64,000 bases of DNA, taken from the NCBI GenBank assembly GCA_036320915.1, contig JAXBDG010000005.1, positions 1,488,001 through 1,552,000 of the forward strand, written 5' to 3'. This document shows positions 21,108-33,226 of this stretch, in pieces; within the stretch, counting starts at the first letter, position 1; each line of letters begins with the position of its first letter. The position numbers and the translations under genes were made by a program. The notes under the pieces were generated by a model. It was not told where the DNA came from, did no database searches, and saw only the letters and a program-made list of their open reading frames with translations. The stretch comes from Linnemannia elongata. Lineage: Eukaryota; Mortierellomycota; Mortierellomycetes; Mortierellales; Mortierellaceae.

Positions 21108-24100
21108 TTATTCGATGGTGGAGTGGGAGTCCAGGAGGAAAGAAAAAGAGCCCTTCATCGATATCGACGTCTCCTCAAACTCAAACGCGTACCCTTCAGT
21201 CACCTCGCCTCCAAAGATCTCGAGTCCCTGAGAATGGATTTCATCTGTTGTAGGAACACCGTCCTGGTCGTCCGCGTCCAGCACAAACGAGTTCAAAACG
21301 GTAGTCGGCCCCTGTCCACGTTCCTTCTCAAGTTCCTCTTGCTGTTCTTGTTTCTCCTGCTCTCGCTCATCGCTCAGCCGCTTGTTCTCTCGCTCCTCGT
21401 TCTGAGTGACAACCATCTGATGAAACGCCTTATCAAGATCGTTCATGTAATTGAGATCCTCCTCAGGCGGTCGATCATAGATCACCAAAGGCGCTGGAAG
21501 CATTGCCAATTTCTTGTACAGGGCCGAACCCATCTTGTACGCTGCCTTGGCTTCGTTTCGCTTCGAGCAAGAAATCCATTCAAGGCGAACGTTGAGACAG
21601 ACGACTCGTTGTGCAGCAATGATGGCGTGGTTGATCTTGGCCTGGATCGCGCACCATCCTGTATATCGGTCAAGCATAATCTCGACATGGTGGAGGAGGA
21701 CGTTTGCCAGCTCAGTGCAGATTCGGTGAGGCGTGTTGTAGTATCCATCTCCAGCTGTGCTCAAAGGGGATGTACTCCTAGGGGATGAATTAGACGAGGT
21801 TGGAGGCGCGTTTGGTGATTGAGGGGATTCCTTGGAGGTATCGGAGGTCGATCGAGACCTGGAGCCGAGTCTCTGGCTTGTAGTGACATCGTGACGAGAA
21901 TCAGCGTCTTTGTTGGATCCATCATGGCTAGATGCCTGAGGACTGGGTTTCTTTGACGAGGGCTTCGGATGCGATGGATCTGGAAGCGCGGGAAGATAGG
22001 ACGTCTGAAGGAGGATGGTGATAGTGTAGTAAGACATCATGATTATGGCTATTCACGGAAAGATATTACATAAGGCAGGTAAGATCAGATATCTTTACGC
22101 GATTAAAGCAATTTAAGTAACGGCATGTACTCGAATGAAGTTTCTTCGCACTTACACATTTTCCCGTTAACTTTTTGGTTGACATCGGGGTGATCCACGT
22201 CCAGCCGGAACTTCAAATGGTCAGGCACAGCCTTCTCCCATGCGATCAAGTCCGCCTGCAGACTTTGCAGCTCCAGATCCTCTTTCCATGCTTGCTCCGA
22301 CCAATAGCCTAGCCCTTTTCGAGTAGTGGACGATGAGGTGTCCGTGGAATCGTTGGCAACCTGGCTTGGTAGGTCAACTGGGTGATGAGGTGTATCTCCA
22401 GTTGTCCGACTTGCCAGATACACAGAGACACGACGGCCAATGATCCACAAACGAACCTCCTCCAGGAACAGCGCCCGAGCATACGATCCGCCATCCGTTG
22501 GATCGTCCTGAGATCTCATCAAAATCTCCATCCTTTCCATGTGGCTCTCCAGTGTTTCAGGATCCAACGTCTCGGCAGTCTCTGACATCCCGTGCAGAAT
22601 TGAGTTGCCTCGACTCTGTGCTTCAAGCAACTCCTTGGAAAGTGTCGCAACTTTCCGTCCTGACAAATTTCCTCCGCCTGCTCTGTATGCTCCCGACGGT
22701 CTCTCTACTCCATTCCATGGATTGGGGGGCCCAACCACATCGCGGTCTCCGTCTGAGCTTGCTTTTGGCGACGTACTTCCTTCATCATCTTCACTGTCAT
22801 CCGCTCCAGCAGAGTAACCCTGAGTGCTACGAAACTGAGTGCGGTCACCCAAGTCTGTGCCAGCACGCACTTCCGGGTCCGGCAGGAATCGTCGTTTGTC
22901 CGGAAGAGCGGTGCAAGGCCCAGCAAACACCTCTCGTCGCCTTTTCGTCGCCGCAGCAGCAGCCTCCGCCGTCGCTGCCGGTGTCGCCTTGACTGAGGGT
23001 GCTGCCCTACCGCCGAGACCCACAAAGTTGTTGATCTTGGGAAGCTCTGCAGTCATAGACTTGGCATCCATTCCAAAATAGGAGCCAAAGTACAGCATGG
23101 CGATGCTGTCGCGTAAATAATGCGCCCAAAACAGCCATAGCTTGTACTGGTGGTTGACCTCGGGAAGTGAGCCTTTTGGAAGTCCTCCCTCCACGACCTC
23201 GGTCTTGGGGTGACTGACTTGAGCTCTTGAGTTCTTGCTCGCAAATGTCCGGTGGATCCCACAATACTCCATCATTCCGGTGGTGATACGAAAGAGTCCG
23301 TAGACGGCCATGTACCCCATCATCTCAGCCAACATAAAGTTCACCTGTGTCCGGTCCTCAATGCACCAACGCAACTCTATGTGGTCCAGGATATGGATGT
23401 AATTACATGCATCGGTGGCGTTAGCCTACGATTGGTTATCATGACCATCCCTCCTACAAACCGGCTAACATGAACAAACGTGAAAGAGCTACTATACCTC
23501 GAACACGTTCGCGGAACTCAATAGCGCGTATTGTATCCTCGACCCGTGGCAGGTGCTTGCAAGCAACCATGAATACAGTGTTGAGTATCAGCATCGAGTT
23601 GGGAGTGTGGGACTCCATCAAACAGAGCTCGACGACTGCTCGATTCACGATGGGGTAATAGAAGTGGGCATTCTATGCAGAAGCGAAATGAAAAAAGATT
23701 CGGATGTTGCTTCCGATTAGTCAGCCTTCAAATTAAGCGGCATAGGTGGTATGAACCAAGAGTATATAGGTGACACACACTGCAAAAAATAAGCTCATTC
23801 TTCTACCGTTTTTTTTTTTTTTTTTTTTTTTTTTGTTCTCTGAAATACCTCGAAAAAGACCTCAACGAGGAAGTTGGCATCGCGAGGGACAATCATGAGA
23901 CGAGACGGGATACGTTGGGGTTTAGGATTGGCTTGAAGGTTTCGGATCACAAAGAGCTCGTCATCCTCGTGGAGGATGTGCCGGGGTATGAGTAAAGCGT
24001 ACTCGTTCCTCTTGATGTCGATGAGGTCCTTGGCCATTTTTTGTACTCTCCTGGCCTTGATATGTTCCTCGTCCATGATTTGGTGGTGGTCATCGAGGTC

Positions 24101-25253
24101 GTGACCGGGACTATCCTGCTGTAGCACATGTAACCCTTTGGTGGCGAAATATTCCAGAGGTGGACTGTAGACCGCCGACGGCTGTGATTGGCTAATGGTA
24201 GCTTCAGGCAAGGGTTCCTGAAATCCGCACTTCGCCCATAACGGGACAGCTAGCTGCTGTTGGGTGGGAAGCAGTCGATTAGGTACCGGGAGCGGAGGAG
24301 AGAGACCGAGATAATCGTCTTCTGTTGAAGAGATGGACGATAGAGGAGAATGCATTGAGGAAGTGCTGGTCGCCGCTGTCAACAAGCCTGAACGAGCGCC
24401 AGCTGGTGAGGGCTGCTGGTGTCGATTCTGGTGCGATAGCGTCCTGCCTTGCCCTGGACCGGTCGCTGATGCTGCCAGTATATTGAACTGAGGACCAGGA
24501 TGTGCAACTCGGATGAGTCTTGAATGGTGCTTGGATTGGGAACGAATTGCTTGCGAGCGAGGGTCTTGTGATTTGAGAGGGTTGATGCCTGTGTAGAAGA
24601 GTTGGGTCTTGGGCTTGTCGGCGACGACGCCAATGACTTTTTCGTCGCTGAGGAGCGAGTCGCCCCAGGTGGCCCGAGATAGTTGTGCGTCCGTATAACG
24701 ACAATCGACGTTTTTTTTGAGACAACTGGCACAAGGTACACCACCATCGCATTTCCTCTAAGTGAACAGCGAAGGATGGACCATGAATTCAACGAGGCCA
24801 GGAAAACAAAGAGTCAGTACACAGAATGAAACTGACTTGGTGGCAAATTGATTTTTTTTTTTTTTTTTTTTTTACGCTATCTTTTGAGAGATACCGATAC
24901 AAGATGTTTAATGTTGGGGTGTGTGGTACCTTGTTTGAACGACAACGGTTACAGGAGGTAGCGACTTTGTGTCGTTTCCGATGCTGTACCCGACCTGGGG
25001 GAGGAGGGGTGGCAAATGCCCGTGCCCGAGTGTCCTGTTGCGGCGGCCAAAAAGCTGGCACCGACGATGTGGCCCATTCTGGCGGGTGGGCTAGGTGCCC
25101 TGACGACAGCTGAGGAAGAGGAACAGAAAAAGAACCGGGGTACACGAGTGGAGGTTGAATGGCGAAGGGGGAGGAAGTGTGGTTCGGATGAAGGGCATGA
25201 GGATGGGACGGTTGTTGGTTGACCGAACCTGTTCTGGCAGAATAGTGTGTCAT
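21108..25253 (-). CDS. Zn(II)2Cys6 fungal transcription factor
   Basis: DNA-binding regulator with an N-terminal binuclear zinc cluster. Exon 1 (25253-24930) ends in SCNRCRSNK and exon 2 (from 24757) opens with RKCDGGVPCASC, so splicing creates CX2CX6CX5CX2CX6C. The rest of exon 2 is a Ser/Gln/Pro-rich linker. The middle-homology region follows in later exons: NAHFYYPIVNRAVVELCL, QVNFMLAEMMGYMAVYGLF, YWSEQAWKEDLELQSLQADL and SYYTITILLQTSYLPALPD. A long Lys/Arg/Ala/Asp-rich insert interrupts it around 22700-23000. A Glu/Gln-rich coil (REQEKQEQQEELEKERGQG) and an acidic tail end the protein. I chose the ATG at 25253 because a longer frame upstream begins with TTG. The junction between about 23500 and 23430 is uncertain, with at least two in-frame solutions. 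The target genes cannot be read from sequence; it is convergent with eL42. Confidence 0.85.
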
Positions 25254-26266
25254 TGCGTTTTGTTGTTCGGCGATGAATGAGCGCAAAAAAAAAAGTCGTT
25301 GTCACTGGTGTGAGCAACAGACAAGAAAGAGGACGAGGAAGGACGGTGGGGAAGGACGAAGGGGGGAAGGGGGGAATAAAGAAGCACAAAGGAAGAGAAC
25401 AAAGAAGAAGAGTGCACATCAAAGATGAAAACAAGATAACAACAACGGCAGCGGCAACAGGAACAGCACTTGCAATCGCTATTGCACCAGAAGGACAAAA
25501 GCGGTGATCCTTGTCCACAAGGCGAACCCGCCACGGGAAGGGAAGGGAGGCGTCATAAGAAGTTTCCCCAATCTACCTCAATTCCAACAAACAAACAAAC
25601 AAACTGACAATCTTACAACCTTACAAACTTACAAACACATACAAGGGCTTCCACCATGTGCATGCGAAGGGTCCATCTGACCAGTCTACAAACATTCTAG
25701 CCCTCAAAACTCCAGTCGCTCCACTCCTGGTCCCCTTCCCGGGTGTCGGGGGAGGAAAATAAGAATTACAGAACAAAAAATAGAACGGCTATGCTTGCAT
25801 TTGTGACTACAGTACACGTCCTTTCCTCAGACCTACTAGTCATAACTATGTACTTTTTGCTAACGAGATGGTATTTATGGTGGAAGAATGTCTTTCTGCC
25901 TTGGACGCGACTCTTATTGTTCTTGACTCTACATTAACAGACCCTCGGATGTCTAAAGTTTTTTAACTTGTCGTAGAAGAAACAAAAAGGATATAAACAA
26001 TCTCGACTCTCGTTTTTTTCCCTGGGTGTGTAAGAAATAGGTTGTCACTCACTCATCCCTCGCTCAGGAGGTCAGGAACCTTCTTTTTCATTTCCCTCTC
26101 TTGTTGGAGCACCAGGAATTGAAATTCGTTTCTTTGTTTATTTTTAGGTGGTGAATATGAGCGCGGAAGGAGAGGAGAAGGAAAAAATAAATAATGTCGT
26201 GGGTAAGATGAGGGGAGGAGTAAGGATGCAAATAAAAGATATGATAAAGATATAAAAATGCGCACC
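25254..26266. other. Intergenic between the Zn2Cys6 gene and the SH3 gene
   Basis: 25300-25450 is GA-rich on the plus strand, the pyrimidine-rich leader of the minus-strand Zn2Cys6 gene. A short CAAA repeat lies near 25590. The remainder is AT-rich spacer with no convincing reading frame. Confidence 0.5.
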
Positions 26267-27406
26267 TTAGTATCCACCACCACCACCACCTCCGCCATTG
26301 TAGAATCCACCTCCGCCACCGCCCTGGTGAGGAGAGTTAGGACCGGGGTATTGGGGGTTGGGCTGAGGAGGGTAGTTGCCTCCGTTTTGGTAACCATCAT
26401 TCCAACCCTGAGAGGCTGGTGCAATCGAACTCATTCGCTTGTTAGCCGTGGCCTTGAAGCTTGGACTGGGTGGGTAGTGAGGTCCACCAGGTGCTCCGTG
26501 CTGTGATCCTTCATAGGGGCCCATCTCCACACAGTGACGGGGGAACACTCCCTTAATGCCTCCTCTCGAGTTGTTGACTCCCATGCACCAGCCATCGTCG
26601 TATTCCTGAAGGATCGTCACCGAGTCGCCCAATCCAATCTCAATTTCGTCAGCAAGCGCGGGTGTGTAGGTCGCAACAACATTGTACGTTCCAAGGGGCT
26701 TGGTCGGGGTCATGGGAAGGCTCTCCTTGGGGGTGGCAGCGGGCTCTGGCAATTTCGCGTAGGGGTTGTTGTTGTTGAACTGAGCTGTCTGCTGAAGCAA
26801 AGCAGTCGCCAGGTTCTTCTTCTTGCGGTGACGGCAGAAGGCTAATCCTCCAAGGGCAAAGACAATAAATCCACCAACTGTGCCCAATCCAATCAAAACA
26901 CTCTTGGAGACGCCAGTAGGAACATTGGAGTCGCTGGGAGCCGTAGAATCAGGACCGGCCGCAGAAGAAGAGGCGGTGCCAGTCACCACAGGCCCGCTAG
27001 AGCCTGTAGTTGATGTCCCACTGCGGGTGGAGGATTCGTGGCCGCCGGCGCTGGTGGTAGCAGGATGAGTTGTGGTGTTTGCTGGTGGTCTAGAGGTCGT
27101 TTGTACTGGTGGCTTGGGCTGGGCGGTGGTGTGAGTAGGGTTCGGGCCGCCGCCAGTAGTGGGTTTGTCCGTGGTGGTTGGTGGATCTGGTTTATCGGGG
27201 GCGGGGCGTTTCTGAAGATTGTCGATAATGATGGCTTCGCGTTCATAGTCGTCCCGAGCCTTTGCACCAAAGTCAAGGGCCCGATGTTGAATATCGGCCA
27301 CATTGGCGACAGGTGCTGCTTCGATGGTGGGCATCGAAGCTGTGCCGATAACGGCGAGCAACACGGCAACAGCCAGAATGGCTCCCTTTGAAGAAATTGA
27401 CTTCAT
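26267..27406 (-). CDS. Single-pass membrane protein with cytosolic SH3 domain
   Basis: The single-exon frame of 379 residues begins MKSISSKGAILAVAVLLAV, a signal peptide ending near ASMPTIEAAP. An extracellular Pro/Thr/Ser-rich, mucin-like stalk runs to about residue 165. The membrane helix (about 168-190, GLGTVGGFIVFALGGLAFC) is followed by RHRKKK as stop-transfer. A complete SH3 domain occupies about 236-294, with the ALYDY-equivalent VVATYTPALADEIEIGLGD, DDGWCMGVN with the conserved Trp, and GVFPRHCVEM as the PxxY-binding end. The tail is Pro/Gly/Asn-rich and closes with Gly-rich tracts. The ATG at 27406 fits the signal peptide better than one four codons upstream. The layout resembles yeast Fus1 or an analogue of the osmosensor Sho1 in carrying an SH3 domain at the plasma membrane. 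No orthology is claimed. Confidence 0.8.
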   Translation of the reverse strand: MKSISSKGAILAVAVLLAVIGTASMPTIEAAPVANVADIQHRALDFGAKARDDYEREAIIIDNLQKRPAPDKPDPPTTTDKPTTGGGPNPTHTTAQPKPPVQTTSRPPANTTTHPATTSAGGHESSTRSGTSTTGSSGPVVTGTASSSAAGPDSTAPSDSNVPTGVSKSVLIGLGTVGGFIVFALGGLAFCRHRKKKNLATALLQQTAQFNNNNPYAKLPEPAATPKESLPMTPTKPLGTYNVVATYTPALADEIEIGLGDSVTILQEYDDGWCMGVNNSRGGIKGVFPRHCVEMGPYEGSQHGAPGGPHYPPSPSFKATANKRMSSIAPASQGWNDGYQNGGNYPPQPNPQYPGPNSPHQGGGGGGFYNGGGGGGGGY

Positions 27407-30400
27407 CTGTCTATACATGCAATTAAGAAAACGAGCGAGCGTTCGGAGGGAAAGAGCGGTTGTGGAAAAAAAAGAGGGGTTAGTTTATGGTACTAAAGGG
27501 CATTCAGCAGAATGTTCCTTCTCCGGGTCGCTGTATCATTGCGACAGTCGACAGTCGGTCAATTGGATAGTCGAGACTTTGGAGGAGGAGTGTTGCTCTC
27601 AGACTTAGCGCCAATGCCCTGTTCGAGCGAGAAAGGTATGTAACCCATGTTCTGCCGGTACCTTTTTTAGCGCGGAAGAATGAGAAGTACAAGGAAAGGA
27701 TGGAAAAAAGTACAAAGCAGTCAGGCCAGCTGTCTGATAGGGTGTAAGAGAGGTATGTGGGTTATAAGTAGAGGGTATGCGAAGAAACGAAAAAAGGTCC
27801 AAGTGTAGGACGAAAGAGAGGCTTGTTTCGTGAGGAAAGGATGGGGTGAGAGAGAGACAGACTGGACGAAGTAAAGGCAGGGGGTATGAAGTCAAGTTGG
27901 TGAGGAGTGTTAAAAAGAGGAGTAGGGCGGAAGGATGGTATGTGAAGGGAGTTGGTGATGAGGGGATTGGCCGGGGATTGGGCAAGGGAGGGATGGCGAA
28001 TGAAGGATGCCACGGGGGGTGTGAGGTGGAGAAGGGAGGGAGATGGAGGGATGATGGGCGGAAGGGGATCAAAGATGGAGAAGAAAAAGAAGGAGAGGAA
28101 AGAAGGAAAGGAAGAGAGGAAAAGAAAGGAGAAAAGGGAAATGAAAAGTGTGGGCAGAGAGGCAGGGGTCGAAGGGGACACAGAGGCAGGGACAGGCGGG
28201 TGAATAGGATAGTAAAGAGCTCTAATGAACTGACAGCGTGGCTCTATTGGCTCAATCAGCCAGACTGTGATATGAATAGGATCCATTCAGGCATCATGCA
28301 GGCATCATTCAGGCACCATCAGTATCGTCATCATCATCAATATCATTCATCAACCATTCAGGAACCGTCACTCCTACCTAGAGACGACCTGTACAGTATC
28401 AGACAAGTCTGAATGGGGCAATGGATGTATGAGAATTACAGGCGCAATATTACCTCCTCGTTGTGTCCAATCGACCAGTCCAAAACCACAAAACCCTACC
28501 CAGACCAAGAAAGGGCACGAACTGAGGACAAGGAGAGCACTCGCCTTTCCTTCTCTCTCGCGCGGTGAGAGACAAATGGGGGAAAGAGAGACAGACACCC
28601 TGCTTACTGTGTTCGTTGTTGTCACTCGCTCCCTTTATTTGTTTATTACTTTCGTGTGCGAAATATAAAAAAAAGCAGAGAGCACTTTTCTCTCTTTTTG
28701 CGATCGAATAAATAACATTATCCCCCAACCTCACCAACCAACCATTGCTCGATGTTTTTGTTACTAACAAAATAGCCAACCAAACCATCCAATCCTTTCT
28801 CACTTTCCCTCTCTTTCTTCTTCCTCTGCTTCTTCCTCTATACCTATCGTAAGTAACAAAGGAGGAGGAGGAGGAGCAAAAGGATCAACGGCCAAAAGGT
28901 CAGTCAACTTTGTTTTCTTGATGAGCACCTGGCTGCTTGCTATTTTTTTTTCCCTCCACCAACTCCACCTTCTCTTGTCTTTTCTTAACCTCTGTTTTTG
29001 TATGGGTTGATAAAGTGAGCATATGCATACAATGAACCTTGAGCACTCTTTCACCACAACAAGAGACGGCCCTATTCCTGGTTACCAGACATTCTCTCAA
29101 TGGCAAAAATAAACAGGTAGGGTAGTCCGACAAAGAAATGCCCGCGAGAGTTATGGAAAGGAGACTCCTCTTCCTTCTCCTCATCCTTAAACCTGTCCCC
29201 TTCTTCCCGTCTATAGATCATGTCTCTGCGGTGTTGTATATCCGCGACATAATATAACGGCTGGATGGTAATGGTTCCTCGGGAAAGAGAGGCGTCAAGG
29301 CGACTAATTTCATTATTTTTGGCGCGGAGAGATATTTCTGTTATGAAGAACAGGCAAACTATTTTATTTTTCACACTCCCTCCTTGTCTTCAGTTCAGCC
29401 CAAACGAAATAGTACCAATGCACGATCAAAACAAAGGTGGCGTTGGCGTTCCTTTGCAAACAGCAGGCAGAGTATCAGCAATAGCGAGCAGTAACCACAA
29501 ACATAGGGGATGTTGCTTTCACTAGATGTACAAGCGTGTGTGAAAGAGAGACCAGATGATTATGCGCAGATCCGAAAACGAAAAGGCAAGAGAAAAAAAA
29601 AGGAAAAAAGGAACAAGCTGGGATGGATGGAGCGTCCAGAATGTCGAGTGAGCGCTGCACTCGAAATTATGTAAACAGACAACGAGAATCGCGGATAAAA
29701 CTGGCGACAAGGTTTATTGCAATCATGAAGAGAGCTAAACCAAAAACACACACACACAGAAGTGAGGAAAAAAGTGAATGTAAGTCAAATGGAAAAGTAG
29801 GTCAACACGAAAAGTACGACAAGTACGACGACGAGTACGACGGCTAGGAGGCCTACAGGAGAAAAAACAACTGGTCGCACTAAGATAACAGTTTGGCAAG
29901 AACCATGTTTTCTCACGTCTATCATTCTTTCTCTGTTTCTCGTTACTGCCTTTCGCGTACTATCGCGCTCTTTTTGCTCATTATCTCCTTTTTTTAACAC
30001 TAGTTGAAGCGTGGAATGAAAAAAGAAGCACGATATATTGCAGTGAAGGTAAGTATAAGAAAGAGAAACGGCCGATTGTGAACGAATGTAGTGTAAAGAT
30101 GTGGGTTGAAACGATGGAACACGAACTAGCTAATTGTATGTCCTCAGGAATGACATGTTGATTGCTATTCATCTTTAAGTCTAAAGTTGAGGTCTAAGAA
30201 AACGCGATGAACAAAAAAAAAGGACGCCACCTTTTCCCACACACAGAACGTGTGTATACATGAAACGACGAAAAAGTGGAGAAAAGGAAAAAAAAGAAAT
30301 GAGGACGCCGTTGTGAAAAAGAAATGTCCGAAAAACCAACTCCAGACGCTTCTTGACATACTCATAGCGATGACTGGGCCATAGGAAGGAGAGCGGAATG

Positions 30401-32680
30401 TACTCGACGTGGAATGTGGCTCGCGCAGAGAATGAAAGTGGAGTCTGTGGGTTTATTGCCAACCAACAATGAAAGAACGTTGTCCCACTCTGGAGCTCCT
30501 TGCCCTGTTACATCAAAGAGATAATTGAAGGGATAGTCTTCCATTGGTTCTTAGGCCCAGAATACACCAGATGGTACAAACAAAGTTATTTTTTGGTCGG
30601 TGATATCTATGAGGACGGCGGCTCTCATACACCAGGCTGACAAGAACCAGAATGAGGCAGAGCAGAGCTGGGCCAGCTGTCCCCATTGTCCTTCTTCATC
30701 CTCATCATCAATGCAGCTTGTTTGGTTCAATGAAAAGAAAAAAGAGAGAGAGAGAGACAGAGCCCTGCTTGTTATTCGCTGTTCGACGACAGGCTTGGAA
30801 AAAGAGGATGTGTCTATGTACACTTTGGATACTGCAAGAGTGGAGGGAACCCTCAATCTATTTTTATGAGTGCAGGCCCACGCGCTAAACGAAATCAAAA
30901 GGTTTGTACGCATCTTTTAAAACACTTGCATTGGTCACAACATTGTGTTCTTTGTGTCCAACGACAACAATAGATTCTGCAACACCACACCACCATCCGA
31001 TAGAAAGAAAGTCGCTGTGGGGAAAGACACGGTCTCTACTTCTAGAAAAAACACAGTTACACAGTACACATATGACGTACAAACGGCGTAGAAAAACCCA
31101 TGCCTTGATGATTCCTTGACACTGGGAGGTCTTTCTGTCTCCTTCTTCTGGAGCCTGAAAGAAGAGGCATTCTTCTTGACTGAAACATGGAACAACTCTT
31201 GCGTCCGTGATGGTGCATAAACCCTATTCACGTTCAGAGTACTGTACAATCAACGTTTCCGCATCAAGCGCTAAAAAAAAGTGTCCAGAACGAAGCTTTT
31301 CTCTTCTCAGTCTTACTCATTGCTGTTATTGATGCTCAAGAAGAAAATCCGATGGCGATATCTCTGTATTTATGAATGAGTTAGTAGACCTTCCTTTCAG
31401 TACGATGGCAGAATGACGATTTGGCATTACAGACATCTCCGATGTGCGAGCTTTCTTGGTACTGTATTAGATTTTTCTTAGGGCCCTCATTGCGGGTTGG
31501 AGGCCAGGGGAGAGAAGATTGGCTATGAGAGCAATTTCTGAACTGGCACTACAGTGGTAAAGTTAAGTGCTCATAAAATCCAATAAAGTCTCTCTGGTTG
31601 TCTTGATTATAATAAAACCATCGTTCAATTGTCGGTCGAGCTCGATTTTTTTTCTCTTTTCTGTCTGTTGATGATTGTTGTTATTGCTGCTCACTCTGTC
31701 TCTGTTTTCTCGGCTACTGATTGCTCGTGTATGGTTTTTGGTGTTGTGTATGTTGTTGGTTACACATTCACAATAAAAGGGCCCGTCCCTATTCCCCGAG
31801 ATTGGTCGTAGTCTGTTGATGATTTTTTTGTTCTCGGTTGGCGGGTTTGTTATCGTTTGGTTGACGGTACGCAATCAAGATGAAGGTGTCCTATGTGTCC
31901 TGGTCCTGAGAAGGCATGTCTTTTCCATTTCTCTATCTCTGCGTCTGAATGTCTCAGGACATGAAAGAATCAATTATTAAAAATACTATGCCCCTGGGTT
32001 GCCCGTTCTCTTTTTTCTCTTTATGATCGATCTCATCATCTAAAATTAATGTTGAGACGCAAAGGCATAAAAAAGAAAGACAACCATTGACCACAATGAA
32101 CAAAGGAGACTAAGCAAACAACAATGACAACCAACACCCCACAATAGTAGCCTAAGAACAATTGGCTGTTGTACTATTAAGTAGAGGGAGGAAAGAGAGA
32201 AAAAGGAACGCCAGGTTAGAAATAGCAAAGAGGCATAAACCCCTAATCAATCCAATCCAACCATAGGTTAGGGTTGGTCATTATTGCAAAAGATAATTTA
32301 AATGGTCTGCATAGGTGAAGAAAAAGGCTCTCAAAGAGCGCATCTTTTTTTCTTTCTCAGTCTCTGGCTCTCACTTTCTACTCGGTCCAGTCAATTCTAT
32401 TGTTTTTGTTCTATTTCCTATTTACCTGGGTTTACCCCTGTGCCCCCTGTGTCCCTGTGCTATTGTTATTGTCTGCCGTAAGAGATCACCATCCATCCAT
32501 CCATCCACACCCAGCGCCGGCCTCTTCCTCTCCGACAGATTGCCTTTAAAAATACCCTTATCCCCTGACTCTTTTTCTTCTCTTTTTTTCTTTTCTTTTC
32601 TCTTCGTTTTTCTCCATCTCTTCCACCCCACCACCACCACCAACCAACTCTTCCTCTCCTTTCACACATACATATCCATA
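27407..32680. other. Gene-poor 5.3-kb region
   Basis: 27840-28200 is GA-rich on the plus strand and probably belongs to the promoter of the minus-strand SH3 gene. 28275-28365 has repeated CATTCAGG and CATCAT units. Between 30.1 and 31.5 kb several short minus-strand stretches have protein-like composition but no common frame, start or splice solution. 32500-32680 is strongly CT-rich, the leader of the GPI-protein gene. No tRNA or recognisable transposon is present. Confidence 0.5.
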
Positions 32681-33226
32681 ATGCTCGCCAAGACCATCAT
32701 CGCCGCTACTTTGGCCCTTGCTGCCACTGTCCAGGCTGCCGTCCCTAACCACATCTACTTTACCGACCCCGTCTCTGCCGCCGATGATACCAGCACTGTC
32801 TTCGAGGCTGGCAGGAACTACACCTTCTCCTGGAGCACCTCCTGCACCACTGGAGACGCCATCGCCCCCAACCCTACTGCCGTTGAGGTCCAGCTCGTCA
32901 AGGCTGATACCCCCACAACTGCCTCTCTCGTCGCCATCCTCGGCACTATGGACTGCACCGGTCCCTCTGGCCACAACCCCTGGGTCCCCCCTACCTCTGA
33001 GGCCGACAGCGGACACATCTACTCCCTCCGTTTGTCCATCGGTGCCCAGGATGTCTACTCTGGCAGATTCCAAATCAAGTCAAAGGATGCTATCTCCAAG
33101 CCCAGCGCCACCGGCGGTGCTGCCAACCCCGCCGCCACCACCCCTGGCAAGTCCGGCGCCTCCATCGTTACCCCCGTCCTCGCTGGTGCCGCTGCCTTCG
33201 CCGCCGGTGCCCTTATGTTCCTTTAA
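32681..33226 (+). CDS. Small GPI-anchored cell-surface protein, Kre9/Knh1-like fold
   Basis: The 181-residue product has a signal peptide (MLAKTIIAATLALAATVQA, cleavage near VQAAV). A single beta-sandwich-like domain (about 25-135) follows with FTDPVSAADDTSTVFEAG, NYTFSWSTSC and SGHIYSLRLS, the pattern of Ser/Thr-rich wall proteins with a Kre9/Knh1 N-terminal-like domain. Then comes a short Ala/Thr/Pro linker. The hydrophobic C-terminus (SIVTPVLAGAAAFAAGALMFL) after a small-residue site is a typical GPI-attachment signal. Codon use is strongly biased to C-ending codons, unlike the spacer around it, which suggests high expression. The start is the first ATG after a long CT-rich leader. Role in wall glucan assembly is inferred from family; it may be purely structural. 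Confidence 0.8.
   Translation: MLAKTIIAATLALAATVQAAVPNHIYFTDPVSAADDTSTVFEAGRNYTFSWSTSCTTGDAIAPNPTAVEVQLVKADTPTTASLVAILGTMDCTGPSGHNPWVPPTSEADSGHIYSLRLSIGAQDVYSGRFQIKSKDAISKPSATGGAANPAATTPGKSGASIVTPVLAGAAAFAAGALMFL

Noticed and set aside
32558..33073. 171-codon minus-strand frame opposite the GPI protein
   Set aside because: Antisense shadow of a strongly codon-biased gene; the sense product has a clear signal peptide and GPI signal.
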